NCBI GenBank assembly: GCA_022818135.1
Contig: JAFMSR010000001.1
Span: 8,904,334-8,968,333, forward strand
Source of the DNA: Saxidomus purpurata
Lineage: Eukaryota > Mollusca > Bivalvia > Venerida > Veneridae
Length of the DNA: 64,000 nt
Direction of reading: 5' to 3'
Position 1 is the first letter of the stretch, and every line of letters starts with the position of its first letter. The notes below the pieces were generated by a model. That model was not told the origin of the DNA, searched no databases, and saw nothing but the letters and a program-made list of their open reading frames with translations. The position numbers were made by a program, and so were the translations under genes. Positions 24,256 through 36,500 of this stretch are shown piece after piece.

Positions 24256-24547
24256 ATACTGATATTATTTCCATTTCTATATTCTATTTTTGCGCGGGAG
24301 TAAATTAGAAAGGTCGGAAGGAGCTACTTCCATGTTCGAAACTCCGCCTACTTTTCCGAGTGCTTTAATCATATTAATGCACTCGAATTGACTATAGAAA
24401 TATACCGTAGGCATATTAGAATATGTCATAAAACATGATGATTGACAAGCAATGATTTCTCAAACTTCTAGCGACCATAGAAATTCCTTTTACAAAAGTA
24501 AACAGACGACCTGAATAGCCTTTTTTTGTATATTTGCTAAAAACAGT
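24256..24547. repeat. Direct repeat R1, 292 bp (left copy)
   Basis: From TGATATTATTTCCATTTC to TTGCTAAAAACAGTC. It recurs at 25115-25406 with one difference seen by eye (CATGTTCG here, CATGTCCG there). The two copies bracket a LINE fragment. Confidence 0.92.
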
Positions 24548-24561
24548 CTTATTAACAGTCA

Positions 24562-25113
24562 ATATTATTTTAAAGATGTTCGGTGTCAAATAGGTCATGA
24601 ATGTCCGGCCTTGAGTTCAGAGTAACATTTAACTAATATGTTAATTCCCCCATAAGATTCGGGTATTTTCATATCATCTAGTACAATCTATGATTGATAT
24701 ATGCGAATTCAATGTGCAATAAAGGTCCAATTAAGGTCACAGGTCCTGAATCTTGGACAAATGGAATTATTAATCCTATATACAAAAATACAGGTGATCC
24801 AATTAAAGCAGAAACTTACAGACCAATTACATTCCTAGCTGACTTGGCAAACTTTTACGTGTATTATCAACAATAGAATAAGCGATTACATAGAAAACAA
24901 TGATAAATTGCACAGTTGTCAAGCTGGGTTTAGAAAGGGATTTTCAACTTCAGACAATATGTTTATTCTGCAACATCTTATTCAATTTGTTAACAGTAGC
25001 AAAAAGAAATTTTATTGCGCATTTATTGATCTGAAACAAGCTTTCGATACAGTATGGAGGAATGGACTATGGAAAAAGATCTTCAATTTAAGAATAAATG
25101 GTAAATGTTTAAA
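24562..25113 (+). pseudogene. LINE reverse-transcriptase fragment, copy 1
   Basis: Two frames on the plus strand encode the start of a non-LTR reverse transcriptase: NPIYKNTGDPIKAETYRPIT (24760-24830) and, after a frameshift and stop near 24873, QAGFRKGFSTSDNMF, then AFIDLKQAFDTVW with the first catalytic Asp. Homology to the rest of ORF2 stops abruptly at GGTAAATGTTTAAAT. The segment is about 99% identical to 26788-27342, with only four or five differences seen. Both ends are sharp and flanked by the R1 direct repeats, so the fragment was moved as DNA rather than as a normal 3'-complete LINE insertion. Confidence 0.85.
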
Positions 25114-25114
25114 T

Positions 25115-25406
25115 ACTGATATTATTTCCATTTCTATATTCTATTTTTGCGCGGGAGTAAATTAGAAAGGTCGGAAGGAGCTACTTCCATGTCCGAAACT
25201 CCGCCTACTTTTCCGAGTGCTTTAATCATATTAATGCACTCGAATTGACTATAGAAATATACCGTAGGCATATTAGAATATGTCATAAAACATGATGATT
25301 GACAAGCAATGATTTCTCAAACTTCTAGCGACCATAGAAATTCCTTTTACAAAAGTAAACAGACGACCTGAATAGCCTTTTTTTGTATATTTGCTAAAAA
25401 CAGTCA
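25115..25406. repeat. Direct repeat R1, 292 bp (right copy)
   Basis: Near-identical to 24256-24547; it begins within two bases of the end of the LINE fragment. Confidence 0.92.
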
Positions 25407-26787
25407 AGAGTTCAATGTATATATCTTAGAATTAACACTTAATTCTTATCAAAGTCTTATTTATATAACATGCTTTAGCCAATTATTAGAAACAATATGA
25501 AAATACTTGCTGAAAAAAAAACCATCAGGGACTTCTAATTGGATCTTTAAGTATGTCCCCTATACTGCAGTACAGAGATTTACGAATAAAAAACAATTTA
25601 AACCAATTTTATTGTAAATGGTATACTCTTTTTAAACTGGATAAACGTATGTCGTTTTGGAAGCGATAAGGAGCTTTTAAATTTGTCAAACGTTGTTTAT
25701 TGTACAAATAAAGTGAGAGATAAAACTGAAAATGTGTAAACCACATATTGATGTCATGCTGTTACAGGCATTACTGTAGTTTAGAGGCGTTGTACATGTC
25801 TGAATAAAACTGCTGAGTAAACTATTATCGTTGCTGTTGGTGTTGTTGTTGTAAAAAAATATGTTTATGAAAACGAATAAGAAGAATTATATTTATTACC
25901 GTAGTACAAAATAAAAAAAGAAATAATAAATGATACTAATTAACACATTTAAATCTTAATACAATGTTTGGATATTGTGAGATCTTTGTAATGCAAATGC
26001 ATTTGATATATGTTATAACTACGACTTGTTTCAATGATTTAACTACGTTTAATATAAAATATTCGCATCTAAGGCTGAGATTGAATAACTTGTTTGGTTG
26101 AAAACTGATTATTGATAAATTATACAAAACCGCAAATTAAATCCAAAGTCCATCAATGATTAGCTGTACTGTAAGATACTGCTTTTGTCGAAACTTGATC
26201 TACAGAGGGTGCACTGAATTTGCAAAACTTATCAAGTGTTTACATAATACTGATTTTATGTGGCAAAAGATATGAACGTTCTTTTCTTATCGTCTTTGCT
26301 GAAATTTGACTACATTGTATACTGTAAGCGTGCGAATAATGGATTTAAAACACCACTTATCTTAGCTCTTACAAGACGTGTTTTGAAGAAAGTCTGGTTA
26401 CTAATGATTTTGAAACTTTGAGTTAGTATTGGTTAAATGTAACGTCGCATATGAAATGTGTAAAAATGACCTTAGAATGTCCATAAATGTCCAAGGGCTT
26501 ATTTCCAGTAGTCTCCTTGGCAATATACCCGTCAAAAACTACATACATGTAAAATAGACCACAGAGGTGGCAAAACAAGCAAACACAAAAAAGCGGCGAA
26601 GACATACGCATTTGGAAGTTAGCGTACCAAAATGTTTCTATAATACATTGAAATTAAAAATCATTATCAATATAATAGTGTGTGATTTTGATATAAAACA
26701 GTAAAAACTTTTACATAATTGCTTCAGTCAACAAGTGCAAATAGATATTGTTATGAATATTTTGCTCTGTTAATGAGATGGTTTAAA
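25407..26787. other. Unassigned stretch
   Basis: No gene or repeat recognised. The short open frames at 25936-26127 and 26423-26611 lack motifs. Confidence 0.4.
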
Positions 26788-29135
26788 AAATATTATTTTA
26801 AAGATGTTCGGTGTCAAATAGGTCATGAATGTCCAGCCTTGAGTGCAGAGTAACATTTAACTAATATGTTAATTCCCCCATAAGATTCGGGTATTTTCAT
26901 ATCATCTAGTACAATCTGTGATTGATATATGCGAATTCAATGTGCAATAAAGGTCCAATTAAGGTCACAGGTCCTGAATCTTGGACAAATGGAATTATTA
27001 ATCCTATATACAAAAATACAGGTGATCCAATTAAAGCAGAAACTTACAGACCAATTACATTCCTAGCTGACTTGGCAAACTTTTACGTGTATTATCAACA
27101 ATAGAATAAGCGATTACATAGAAAACAATGATAAATTGCACAGTTGTCAAGCTGGGTTTAGAAAGGGATTTTCAACTTCAGACAATATGTTTATTCTGCA
27201 ACATCTTATTCAATTTGTTAACAGTAGCAAAAAGAAATTTTATTGCGCATTTATTGATCTGAAACAAGCTTTCGATACAGTATGGAGGAATGGACTATGG
27301 AAAAAGATCTTCAATTTAAGAATAAATGGTAACTGTTTAAATTAAAAAAAATTATAGAAAACATGTACAAAAATATATAATCAAGTTTAAGAGTAAATTC
27401 AGAAGTCTCAGATTTCTTCATGTGTTACGTAGGCGTGCGTCGATGTGAAAATTTATCGCCGTTACTTTTTTCCTTTTTCCTTAATTTTGAATTATTTCAA
27501 CAACTATTTCGGTCAAGCGGTCAACGAGCGGATGAAATGAACGTTTTTCTTAAATTAATTATTTTGCTGTATAAATATGATACATGTACCTCAATTTTGT
27601 CAGAATCAGAAAAAGACTTTCAACATGTACTTAAATTTATAAATAGTAGTGTTAAGATTGGAAAATATCATTAAATACAACAAAATCAAAAATCATAATT
27701 TTTGCAAAAGGCAGACAACGACCTTATAATTTTACCTTCAATAACGAACCTCTAGAAATCGTAAATCAATACATGTATAAATATTTTGGAATTTATTTTT
27801 AAATTAATAGAAGTGGGTCATTCACTGCAAGTAAAAATCAAATTGCCTCATAGGCAACAAGGGCGATGTACAGTTTAATAAGAAAACGGGTGCAATTGAA
27901 AATTTTAAAGCATATTTTAAATCTGAAAAGGTCAACTCCAAGTTACATGGCTTATGGCGAAACGGGATGTAAGCCTCTATCAGTAGACATAGAGTAAATA
28001 TTAATTACGTTCTGGTCACGTTTAAATGAATATGATTCAACCAATCAACCCAAACGACTTTGTTCTATAATCTATAATAGCGTAGCTATTATAAAACGAT
28101 TTAAATGAAGCCACACTTAAGAAAAAGTACCCATGGATTTCAAACGTTAAAAATATCCAATTAAATGCGGTCTGATAAATGTTTGTACAGAACAGTGAAT
28201 GGTTTAAAATAACAGTGAGACAAAAGTTACACGATTTATTTTTGAATGAATGGTACTCGCTTGTTGACAATTCTATTAATAGTACTTTCTACAGAATATT
28301 AAAAAAAAAATAATTTGAACAAATACTTGTTATTAACCCCCAACTCCTTTCTAAGTAACATGGTAAAGTTCCGAACAAGAAACCATCGTCTGCCAATAGA
28401 AACTGGAAACTAGGCAAGAATACCTACTAACCTTAGGACTTGCTATACTTGTAATAACAAAATAGGAGATGAATTTCATCATTATTAGAATGCACTGATT
28501 TCAGCGATGAAAGAAGAAAATATATCAAGCCATATTATTACCGTCGTCCAAATATTTTCAAATTGGAGCAACTGATTAACACAAGTTACAAAACTGAAAA
28601 AATAAACTTGTGTAAATTATTTGTGAAAAATATACTTTTAAGAACGAGATGAACACGTGTCTTTATATATGTTTTTTGTGTGTTTCTTTTGCCTAAATTG
28701 TCAGTTGCATGTACATGTTTATATTGCCTTTGATAATACATTTTCATGTTCTTTTTTCACAAATGTTCTCTTCTTCTTTTTTCACTAACTCCAAGAGTCT
28801 TTTAAATATAAGGTGTGTTTTCCGAAACAACTAAACTTTGTATAATGCTTTATAAACGGTTTCCTCCCACCCAAAGTACTATTCCTACATTGGTATTATT
28901 AATCTAAAATCTCCGCTCTATCAACAACTTAATGGGTAGATATTTTTTGTATTTGATATTTCTTGTTGTTTTCTTAAATAACGTTAAACAAAATCTCGTT
29001 TGTTTAAATATGTACCATTTCGTGATGTATATCCTTTTTGATTGAGCCTTAGTTACCATTGTTACAAACTAACCCTCATTTTTTCATGAAATGAGAGAAT
29101 AAAGGTATTTGACTTGACTTGCCTTGACTTGACTT
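26788..29135 (+). pseudogene. LINE ORF2 remnant with 3' end, copy 2
   Basis: Starts with the same segment as copy 1 and then continues. Palm residues are AFIDLKQAFDTVW, then a decayed GVRRCENLSPLLFS (usual GVRQGxxLSPxLF) at about 27430-27480, and LLYKYDTCTSILSESEKDFQ (about 27570-27620), where the YADDT catalytic box is damaged. Next come IIIFAKGRQRPY near 27690 and IKNQIA-like connection-domain traces to about 28600. The 3' end at about 29095-29135 is AATAAAGGTATTTGACTTGA, followed by TTGAC/TTGACTTG repeats, a typical LINE short-repeat tail. Multiple frameshifts and stops make it dead. Jockey/CR1-type affiliation is probable but not proven. Confidence 0.85.
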
Positions 29136-29560
29136 GGTACTTTTATCCTTCAAACATCTAGCAATCACTTAATTTAAACCAGTTAACATTGAAGAATTGA
29201 GATGTTTAACTTTCTTGTTACCAGAGGGCTCTGACACAAGTTTTAAAACAAATTAACACTTGCTACGTTATCTGTAAAATCAATCAAGGCTTGTGATACA
29301 AAATCAAACAAATATTTGAACATGGCAATTTATCAACAAGATAAGAAGCCATTGCGGTAAAAAGTCATTGAAATGGTTTGCAAGTATAACAGAGCTACAT
29401 CAATACATGTATTTAGAACAACAATGTCATTTCCACCTTTTTAAAGATTTTAGCCTGTTTTAAATGTTGCCGTTGACTCTTGTGATTGTTTCTATTTTCA
29501 GATATTTGATCAGAAAAAAGTTAGACTTAAAGACAATTAAAATGTCCTTCATAAGTGACC

Positions 29561-29574
29561 CCCCCCCCCCCCCC
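29561..29574. repeat. Poly-C tract
   Basis: About 14 consecutive C residues followed by AAACC. Confidence 0.9.
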
Positions 29575-30502
29575 CAAACCGCAGGTGGTCAAATATGTTA
29601 ATCGTTTTATTGCCCCTTATCAGTTTTAATCCTCTCTGATTAGGTCCAGCAGCGTGTCAGTAGACTTGATATGTAGTACAATAGTAGAACCATAAATTTT
29701 ATTGATTTGTACAGATAATTGATTTATAACTTATTTCCTGTTGTTTATATAAACTGTTTTATATAATAATGACATTTTACTTTTATTGCAGGATATGAAA
29801 AATATTTTAGATAAATGCAGTAAACTGTGATTTTAAAGTTATGCTGAGAAAGTTAATATGCTCAAGTAATTTAGCACCTTCCTGTGGTGTGGTCTGAATG
29901 CATTTTTGATGTATAAAGAACCCTTCTGACTATTTCTTTGTAAATTAAAAGTGCAACTGAACGCTTCTTCTAACTGTAAAATAAGCTAAAACTAAATTTC
30001 TCTTATGTATCAAGTGTAACATCTAATCTTAGTGATAATTGGTTTGTTGTAAGAGTAATTGATTGAGTATTTAAAACATTACTCAATCTAACTTTGAAAT
30101 CACAGTTATTTTTCAGTATTAAATCTAAAAGTAAAAAAAAATAGTTTATGTTTCTGTCATATAAGAAAATAATTTTGATATAATAACTGTAAGTGTTGAT
30201 TTTTTATAATCTAATTTGACTGGGAATTACGTACCTAAAAGGTAACTGATAAAATAGAATAATAACATCTTATGAAGGTCTTAAAATTTATGTATAACTA
30301 ACATCCCTTTCCTACATTATCTGTACATAATGTAAGGAAGTTATACAGTAGCTGAATATGATAAACAGAAGCTAGTCTACCAGTGACCAGTCATGTTAAT
30401 TGACATCTACTGTGAATTCGCTGTGAATTCGCATGGCTGACTGGACCCCTGTGGTGAATACCCCACATTCCTGTTCATTCAATATTTTTAACTTTACAGT
30501 AG

Positions 30503-33500
30503 AATGCAGAAAATGAACAGACAATAATGGAGAAGGATGACAACATCGCTTACTTGAAAAGAGAAATTAAAGATTTACGAACGAAATTAGAGGAGAAAGA
30601 AAACAAAATCAGTGAATTGACAAGAAACAATATAGCACTTTCGAGGGAATTAGAAAAGTATAAGCCACAAGAGAATCCTTGTACATGTATGTAGATCGGC
30701 CATACAAATATTACCGATACTCTTTTTGCAGACAAGAAACTGCATTTGCAAACAAAAAGATGGTTTTCTTTTTTTTTTTTTTTTTTTTTTTTACTTTGTT
30801 TTTTTTTTTTTTTTTGCCATCCTTGCCCATTTTATGAAGCCAAGCAGACACGTGATTTGCACAAAAGAATTAAGAATATAATGATACATAAATATATTGA
30901 TGATACAATAAACCTATTCCCTAGTGAAACTGGTGGACTTGTATTCATCCATCAGGCAAACTGAGAAAACATTTTGGATAGTATATTGTTTAAACCATAT
31001 GTGTTGTGATTATTTTCTATTTACTTTGTAAATTCTAGAGTATCTTATTCAATTGTGTATTTAATGTCTGCAATGAATATTTTGAATATGATATAAAAAG
31101 GTTATACACAGTAATATGTAATTTAGTATATGTCTCCTTGTTAACTGTATCAATTTAATACTAAAAGAAGATCGATATTATATTTATATTAGATACACGT
31201 GTCACGTGTCACGCTTTCGATATTTGTAAAATCAAACAAAAAACACTTAAATATCTTTTTTTATAATTGTATGTTGATATGAAAAGCTTTATATCAAATC
31301 TAAAGTTACGGTCACAGTCAATATATAGCCCTTACTAATAGTTTCAAGAGAGAAATTCAAATAATATAAAGTCGAATATGGCTAGTGTGGGCGGGCATAG
31401 TTTATCTAAATATGACTCAAGAGTATCTTTACATGTATAGGCATTAAAAGTAGTGCTCTTTGATTCAGAATTATACTCTATTTTCTGTTCAATAGTTTAC
31501 CTACATGAAATTTATAACTTGCACTTTCCAAAACTTGCAATTAATTGATTTCAATTAATTGATTTTAAAGAGTTATGTATTTGTAGAGCGCCGTACAATT
31601 TGTTTTTACACACTGCCAATTTAACAAGAATTGAACAAGATGTCGCACCATGATGAAGCCATCAATGTAGACAAAGTCTTTGGAACTATTTGATGGATCG
31701 AACAGAATTTAAATCCCCACAGTATTGGCACAAGTCGGTGCCGAAAATGCATACAAAAACTGATTGTGTATGCACCCTAAATTTTGTAAGTCAAATGAAG
31801 ATGATGAACAGCACAGTTTAACGAAGAAAAGTTAACCATAAGAGATTTGTTATGGAATTGGCACTGTGTACAAGATATGTTTACTAAATGTCTTTAGCAA
31901 AGTATAACGTTATACAAATGAATGTGGACAAACACCTTAATTTGATTGATAGCCACTTATATATTGTTTCTGCGAAGCGTGCAGTTTCAGTTTCTAATAT
32001 AATGTGTATCAGATAAATAATTCAAGTTATATATTATTTTAGCCACAATACAGTTATTCCATATACACAGTGGAGACAAAATAAAAGAAATAGAAGAAGA
32101 GCTGAGAAGTGCAGTGAAGCTGCGGTTGAATAAAATTGGTTTCATCAATCGCCAAACACACGCTGACATAACCATTTCACAGAAGTTAATTGTGATATGC
32201 ATCATTTCATCTAGAATTGGCACAGACGCAGCAAATGCAATAAAACATATCAAAAGTGAGTACTGTTAAAAGTTGGAATTTATGCCATAAGTTTTACAAG
32301 TCAATTCTTTGTGCATCCCGTTTCGTCAGTCAGACACTTTTTCTTCAAATTTTGACAGTTCTAATTAAGACTTCTTGAACTTGGCCCGATTACAATGTTT
32401 TTAAATCATGTCCAGCAAGCCTTTACAATGACGTGGTATCTCCTGTTTGACGTGTGACCAAATACCAACGCCCCTCAGTCCAGCCAGTTGTAAATAGCTT
32501 GAGCAAGCGTAATGACACCAGGAATGAGTGTTTAAGAACAATTCAGTACACTATGGAAGCTTTCTCCGTGAGCGAACTAAAATAAACTCATATAAGCCGG
32601 ACAGACGGTAACAGAATTGGTCAAAATTCTTGCTCGCTCAATTTTAGGCAAAGTTTGTGAACAGACAAACTACCTTAGATATGAGGCGTTTTATGTTACG
32701 TCCTTCTTTCTCCGGTGAAGTTCCATTTAATTAAGGTAGGTTAGTACCTTTCGTCAGTAAAATTAAAAGTTGTCACATTTGTTTGAAATTTTGTACATGC
32801 ATGTATTGTGCTCATCTGCGTTGCATGGTTACGTTTAGTTCAACAACGCCATCTGGCTACAGCGTACCGGAAGCATACCGTGATGTTGTTATTGATGTAA
32901 TAATAATAAAATAATTATTCTATCTTTATTTACTGAAGGTTAACACATTAGGACAGGCAAACCATTAACTTATTTTCAATGTGGCCTTCAAAGGAGAAAA
33001 GAAAAAGAAACAATCCTAGAAAAAAGGCATTATGAAACAAAACATAAATAAACCCGACAAACACTCATCTTTTAAGTTTTAACTAATGATGGATGCATTT
33101 ATACAGTGGAAAAAATCCTAATCAGTCACACATGTTTCAGTTAAGCAGTTAAAAACAATAGTAAAATGTGTTTAAACATCAGCATTCATTATATATCAGG
33201 CAGCAAAATAACAGTAATATCAGTTTAATTTGGAATTTAAAATTGGAATAGGAATTTCTTATAGTTCCGTTTAAAAGATATCGATGTTGTACAGTTTCTT
33301 ATTACGGTGGGTATCTGTTTCCATACTTCATTGCTGCTGTAGCTAAATGTATCTTTTAAATAATGTGTACGTGGTTTCAATTGAATGAGTTCATTTCGTT
33401 CTGAAGAACGGAGTCTGTAAGTACTATTACTTGAAAATGTTATTAATTCTGACATTTAAATCGGTAAGAGCTGCTTTTTACATTTAAAAATAAGCAAACC

Positions 33501-36500
33501 CATATGATATGCACATCTGTGTTCAAACGTAAGCCAGTTAAATCGCATAACATATCCAAGGAACACGTTAAAACCGGCTTATTTAAGATAATCCTCGCAG
33601 CCCTTTTTTAATCTTTAGAATTTTGTTAACATCTGATTTTGAACTTATCCCCTTGCCCCAAACTGTACAACAGTAGTCAAAACATGGCAATATGTATGCA
33701 TTATAATACATCTTCTCCATATGTTATTTTGTCATTTGTGGACCGACTCTTATTTTTCAAAGTTTGCTTGAAAAATATTATATCAATCGGTGTGCAAACT
33801 ATTATACTTTATTAAAAAATATTACATTTCCGTCAAAAACGTACAGAAAAACGTCAGAAACGTCAGTTTGCTGCTCCATGAATTTTGGCATTTCAGAGAA
33901 TAACAAAAAAAAGTAGACGGTGACAGTTTTTAAAATTTTTAATATACTATTTTTGATATCTGAAACTCAATAATTGAATAAAAATGGGATGTGTTCGGCT
34001 TAGATTTTTCAGTAAACGCTCTTGAATTATGTCATGTTATTTACTTGGACATATTGTTAGGCCATTCATCCCGTCAGAACTTGAATTATGTTTTGTACAT
34101 GTACATTGATTTGATCATTTACAGCCACGGTACCAGTTGCAGCTCCGCACACGTTTTCCTACCCCAAAACCCATGACAGTGTTTATACCCGGTCTCAATC
34201 GAAAGGTCAATGTCCCATCTACATGTTTACCTATATGCTCCACCAAGATTCTCTTGAATTTAAAGGTCATTCTTGATTATATCTGGTCATCTGCTAAATT
34301 GAATTTCAGCTCCTCATGTTATGATTATCCGTTTCCGGTCTGCTCGTTTAATTCCGTAAGCACGTACCGCGACAGATACAGCCGATTCTGAGTTCCGGAC
34401 TTAATCGAGTTAAGCGGAGCGTCTCTCCTGATGTCATTTTCATGGTGACGTCAGAGGAACCTATTCTAAGACTATATAAACCACCGAATTTGGTCATTTC
34501 TCCTTATCAATCGTCTCCACCCAAAATACAATAACAGAACGCTGATTAAATACCTAGAAACATCTCCACATATTAATAAAATAAATTACCCATGTCAAAA
34601 AAGGAGGAAAAACTGGAGAGGTACAGGTCTTTTATGTAGATTTTACTATTGATTACAAGATCAACTGGAGAGTTTCCCTATAGATCTAGTTCCTATATAA
34701 AACAGCTGGTATTCGTGGCTCCAAATTGCATCCCCTGTTCGATCCTTTATATATTTATGACATGGTACTATATGTTGTAGTAAATTGGAAATGATATGAA
34801 CCAGAAAATAAAGATAATTGACTGGATCAACGTCTCATTCTTGCTTATACTAGATATGCCTTCATTGTGATCAACCTAGTGTTCGAACCCAAATATAACA
34901 ACCGTTCTAGAGCATCTTGGCAGGGGTGCCGCAGAACAATATAGTACATTTTCTAATGACTTTGATATAATTGACAGAGAGAAAATATGTTAATTATCAA
35001 TAAAACTATATGAGAATAACTCCATGACGGGTTGGTTCCGGTACGCTGCCACTAGAGGTTATTGTTTAATGTCGTCATGTGACGTCGCAAAACTAACAAG
35101 AGCACCGCCTGCGGGTGCCAGATGCTCGTCTGATTTTATCCTTTTAAGTATATTTATCACAATTTCTTAAGTTACAGTGTCCTTGACTTTGACCCCAGAA
35201 CACAATCCAACAAAAGGTTTTCATAATAATAACTAGACACTAAGTTTTGTCACAATCATTCAATTGCAACCAAACATATTGTTTTTTTTTTCCTATTTTT
35301 AGAATAAAAGCCTGCACTTTGACCCCATGATCCCCAAACACAATCCAATTAATTTAAAAGGCTTTATTCATATATATAACACACTTAATAATTTAGTTAC
35401 ATTATGTCTATTGTAACTAAAGATATTGAGCATATAACTGTTTTTTTCCCATTTTTAGTTAGTGACCTTGACAATGACCCCATGAGCCCCAAAAACCAAC
35501 CCTATCTTCTTAAATACTGACTACAATGTACAACAAAAGTTGGTTACATTATGTCAACTGTTACTAAAGATATTGTATATATTACAGTTTTCCTACTTTT
35601 AGTAACAGTGACCTTGACCACAGGAGCCCTAAAATACAATCCAATTAAAGATATTCATAAATACTTCTTAAAGACTAAGTTTGGTTGCATTATGTTGACT
35701 GTTACAAAAATGTTGTGTGTGTGAAACTTTCTAAATTAAGAAGGGGCAATAATCCAGCTAAATACATTACAGGGTTATGCAACTTGTAAAAATCTTCCTT
35801 TATTCTACTGTACATTTGATAGCAAACAGGTATTCCAAGTTTGAAAGTGAAAGCTTTGATAGTTAGCATTTAAGTGACCCAAATGCAAAACTTAAAAAAT
35901 AAGCCTCGCTAAAAATGACAAAGTCCGAAAAAACTAAAATATCCCCCCTCCACTTCCAAATGTGTGACTCAAAACCCCGTTTGATATGTTGAAGTACATT
36001 ATCCATGTATTGTTTGTGAAAAAATTGAAATCAATCTAAGAAAATATGCAGAAGCTATGTCCAATTCTCAAAATCAACCAAAATCCATCAAAATTCATGT
36101 TTTTTACCCCCAAAAAACAGAACTGACTCAGCAGCTTTAGGATACAATGTTAAGAAGGATAATAGATGAACATTATTTTCCGAAGTTTCAAAGTGACAGC
36201 TTTGATAGTTTCCATGTAAGTGACCTAAACGCAAAACTTAACCAACGCCGACGACAACGAAATCGACGACGACGACAATCAAGTGACGAGAATAGCTCAT
36301 TTTTTTTCAAAAATCAGACGAGCTAAAAACGTAATCATGCGACGCAGATGGACACAATATACACATGTACAATTTTTAAACAAATGACAACTTTTAATTT
36401 CACCGACGAAAGGTACTGACTCACCTTAGATCTTCAAACTTGGTCAAACGTCTACGAAGCAAAAGTAATAAAACTGACACGGACTTCGTTGGTTCGTGCG

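Larger units (their letters stand above)
32731..36428. mobile_element. TIR element of about 3.7 kb, composite and nested
   Basis: The left end (about 32731-32800) and the right end (about 36361-36428) are inverted copies over some 65-70 bp. Left: TTAGTACCTTTCGTCAGTAA, then AATTAAAAGTTGTCAC, then TTGTACATG. Right: CATGTACAATTTTTAAACA, then GACAACTTTTAATTTCAC, then CGACGAAAGGTACTGAC. TA precedes the left AGGT and follows the right ACCT, suggesting TA target duplications. No transposase was recognised. The interior carries a LINE 3' fragment (33230-33720) and another inverted-end repeat (35100-36325), so it is nested. It lies in intron 2 of the unknown gene. Confidence 0.85.
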
